64,000 nt of DNA from Ascaris suum (Eukaryota > Nematoda > Chromadorea > Rhabditida > Ascarididae). The stretch's first letter is position 1; each line of letters starts with the position of its first letter. The notes beneath the pieces are model-generated. The model was not told the origin of the DNA, searched no databases, and was given only the letters and a program-made list of their open reading frames with translations. The stretch is taken from the NCBI GenBank assembly GCA_013433145.1, contig CM024168.1, positions 1,736,001 through 1,800,000 of the forward strand. Direction: 5' to 3'. Positions 60,775 to 64,000 of this stretch are shown here, piece after piece. The translations under genes and the position numbers were made by a program.

Positions 60775-63700
60775 TCCCCTCCCCTCCTTCCCATAGCAAT
60801 CTAAATTTATCGGAAAGCTTCCTCGAATATAGACTTGAATGACTCACACATAGCGATCATATACAGATCCTCATCCCAATATCATTTTATAAACAAAAAA
60901 TTGCATAAAACGAAATGGCTATTTTATAATTTCGAGTTGAGCAGATTTTTTATTCAGCAATGGGCTTTTCTCGCTGTCATTCTCAATTTATACTAACGTA
61001 AGAGGAGTCTTTGAATGTGGCTACCATTTACTCCGCTTACCAACAAAGTTAAACAAAGCAATACAATTCTTCGCATTTTCCCACTAATTGGATATACCCC
61101 TTACTAGCTCAGAAGAGAAAGTTCGGAACAGTATGATCTAACTCCCTCCCTTGTCCCACCACCCTCCCTGCTCAACAACGACTTTGAATATAGGCCTCCA
61201 TTCGGAATGTTATACTTGGCATACTGGCATATCGAGTCTAGGAAATTGCCAGAAAATTTGAAATGCAAGCATCTATTACTAGCAGGGAAATGGAACTTCC
61301 CACCACTACATGTCTTTTTATTAGTTTTTCACTTCCTCCTTCTTCCAACAAGTATGTGCATGTTTTAAAATCTGTGAACGGACGATGTAAATCTCTTTAT
61401 CCTGGAATATACACTCGATCAGCAGTGTACGAATGCAATGAGCTCCGGTCCTTATAAATGATGCAATATCGCCTAGAAAAACGAACATAACAATACACAT
61501 TGTTTGCGATGTTCACGCGGATGGTCGAATGAATTTCAAAACAAATGGGTGGTATAGTAAACAATGCAGCTATGTAATTACAAGACGGCAGCACTCTAGA
61601 GTTAGAAGCTGCGGAAGTAATAATATCATGAATGCCTCCAGCTACACAACTTAATGCAACAATTTCAGGACATATGAGTAGCCCGGATGGCAGTTCTCGT
61701 GGTTTATGATTTCTTCACGAACGCCAGCAAAATCTAGGGCACATGCACGGACGGCGGCAGAGGAGAGGGAGTGGGGAGGGAAGGGAGGAATGAAGATTTG
61801 TTAAAACACGCAGTGGAATAAGGGAAGAAGAGGGAGATAATGCATCAAAATCCACAGTTACGATGAAACTCAGGTCGATTTCACCTATACGATCTCGATC
61901 TCAAGCTAAAGATTTAGCTATGCGATGGATAAAATAGACGCATTTATTTTGTTGTGCTAGAAATTGTTTGAAAAATGTATGTATTGGAAATTTCATCATT
62001 TCTCCACTTATTTTTGAGGTTCCATCCATTAGAACTTTCTAAATTTAACGACCCCCCCCCCCCCCCAATCTAATTTTGAAATTACAAAAAAACCTAATAT
62101 TAATTCACAATAGTAGAAATGACAGAATTTATTAATAGAATGAATAATAAGTTTTAGTTGAATTTTTATACTTGAAGAATTAAAAAATTCAAAAAAAAAA
62201 GCGAAAGTCCCCATTCATCGAGCAATTTGTTATGTGAAGATCAATTTCTAGGCTGCTCTCCGGAAAGATAAATAACAAATAGGCAAAGATGTAACAAGAT
62301 GCGTTTGCTTGCTGCACTTGCACGCAACGAATCCCCATCCATATATAGGGGGAAGCACTCAACACAATTGATCGTTTCTCGTTTTTTTTTTTTTTTTTTA
62401 ATGTTCGGAACGATCGAATATTGCCAGAATAGAGCATTTTTCAAACTTTTTTTTCGCATAAACGCATAAATATTTCATCATTTTTCTCAGCTGTCTTTAA
62501 AAAAAAAAAAAAAAAACAAAAATAAAAATACTATTTTTAATTTGCATATTTTTATTATTAGTTACATTTTTTCATATTTATTTTCCAAAAAAAACTTTTT
62601 TCTATTTATTAATATTCAAATTCAAGTTTTAAATTGAAGAAAAAAGATTGAAAATTTTCAGAAGATGCGAAAATTTGTGCGGAAAAATGATGAGAATATA
62701 CTGCTGGAATTTCGATTTTTTCTCATAGTTAAACATCATTGATAACATTACAGCTTTTCTAAAGAAATACGAAAAAAAACGTCGCACATCATGTCGGTAC
62801 TTTATTTCGTTCACTATGGCACTACTCATTAACGTCCGAGGGTTGATTCATAAAATATTTAGCAACTTCCCTTTCCCGCCCTCCTTCTTCCCCAATCTCC
62901 ATACCTTTCCGCTCTATTAAGGAAGGGGTTGGAGAGGGGAAGAGGGAGGGTTGCACTAGCAAATCCCATCCCAGAGGTGGTTCTAGCTGAGGGGTTCCAC
63001 ACTTTTTTAATGCTTATAGCAAGAATTATGCAAATGCACATTACACTGACATAGTTTCCCTGCGTATTTGCGCATATTTGCCCATCCGAAATTATGGACT
63101 ACAATTATGAATTTGATATGCATCATGTGCACAATAGGAGGATGATCTCTTATCTCTATGTTCATTCCGCCTATTTACCTTTCATTCCTTGATCTTTGGT
63201 CCTTTACAGATTCTTCAAATGTAATAAAACCTTCAAGTCAACTTTTAAAACAAGCGGGTGGGGTTCAAAAAAGATTTTTTTTTTGGCTATGAATTTACGC
63301 AATTAACCAATTTCATAAAAGAACACACTCTTCCACGTTTAAACACTATTTCTAGATATTTCAGGCGATCAGCTAACTTGATTCGCTGGAACGTGTACCA
63401 TATTTTCCTTTAAGGTAAGCACTTTTACTTGTCTCGAATTTAGTATACACCTGAAGTAACAGCAAAATTATAGGCCCAAGAGGATTCCATCAAAAAAAGC
63501 ACGGCTTCTATCTATCGTTTATGAAGTAATTTTACTAAAATATACTTTTTCTCTGCCATCATGATGCAATACTTAGGTAACTGAGGTAAGCATTTCTATA
63601 ACTGAGGGAAATTGTATAGTATTTAGTTGAGGTAAGACCACTTGATTTGAAGTAACGCCGATATATTATATAGTTGCATCCATATTACAGCTATTTGTCA

Positions 63701-64000
63701 GAATTTCCGGCATACTTAAATAAATGAAAGACATCGAATATTTTATCTTATTATGTCTTATGCATATTACCATATTACGCATATTATGCATTATGCATAA
63801 CGACATCTTACAGTGTTATGCATAATTAAGTATGCATCGGATGAAAACCCATCTAAACTCTCCTCGAACCTAGGACCACAGAAATGAGAACCACATAACG
63901 CTGGGGTCTTATCCATTATTAGAAGTTTTATATGACTGTATTCAATCCACATGTATATGGGGTATATCATTTTATAATTGTAAAATTCAAAGCGATAACT

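Larger units (their letters stand above)
58130..64000. other. Region upstream of the SMAD-like exons
   Basis: Should hold the 5' exons and promoter of the SMAD-like gene, but I could not identify them. A GC-richer block at 59026-59535 is open in one plus and several minus frames. Elsewhere there are G, C and A homopolymers, repeated TGAGGTAAG strings near 63400-63640 and an ATGCAT-rich patch near 63740-63830. Confidence 0.45.

Overview
The window is AT-rich (roughly one third G+C by eye), has long introns and intergenic space, and carries several (TA)n microsatellites and long C or G runs. It is animal nuclear DNA. The best-preserved gene is a Brahma/SMARCA4-type chromatin remodeller. Stretches such as [19 protein letters not shown] and [15 protein letters not shown] resemble the nematode SWSN-4 branch as I remember it, so a nematode is my best guess. 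That is inference; I ran no search.

Three protein genes can be assembled exon by exon with consistent reading phase, all on the minus strand. (1) 38481 down to 16082, possibly on to 13001: a BRM/SWSN-4 ATPase with 25 coding exons and about 1351 residues, carrying QLQ, HSA, BRK, two-lobed SNF2 helicase, SnAC and bromodomain. (2) 48549 down to 41927: a UBASH3/TULA-type histidine phosphatase domain protein of 8 exons and 323 residues, in which the catalytic RHGE motif reads RNSE; I predict a pseudo-phosphatase. (3) 58129 down to 56407: two exons encoding an MH2 domain of the inhibitory SMAD (SMAD6/7) type, without the SSxS tail; its 5' exons were not found. The three products would act in nucleosome remodelling, probable phospho-signalling scaffolding and TGF-beta/BMP signal damping. 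Nothing in the sequence links them beyond strand and proximity.

Layout: 1-10.6 kb has no gene I can support, apart from a weak secreted-protein-like ORF at 3.7-4.1 kb. 10.6-13.4 kb is a structured patch: a 171-bp fold-back, two tRNA-like A/B-box segments, GC-rich blocks, a 24-bp perfect palindrome and up to three candidate 3' terminal exons. 13-38.5 kb is the BRM gene and its 3' flank; its 3.5-kb intron 8 carries an element of about 880 bp with inverted terminal repeats of about 170 bp, ending at a (TA)n tract. 38.5-41.9 kb is intergenic with a CpG-rich block. 41.9-48.5 kb is the phosphatase gene. 48.5-56.4 kb is mostly AT-rich non-coding DNA with a few doubtful small ORFs and a 95-bp hairpin. 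56.4-58.1 kb is the SMAD-like gene, and 58.1-64 kb probably holds its 5' part. I found no CRISPR array, rRNA or complete transposase.
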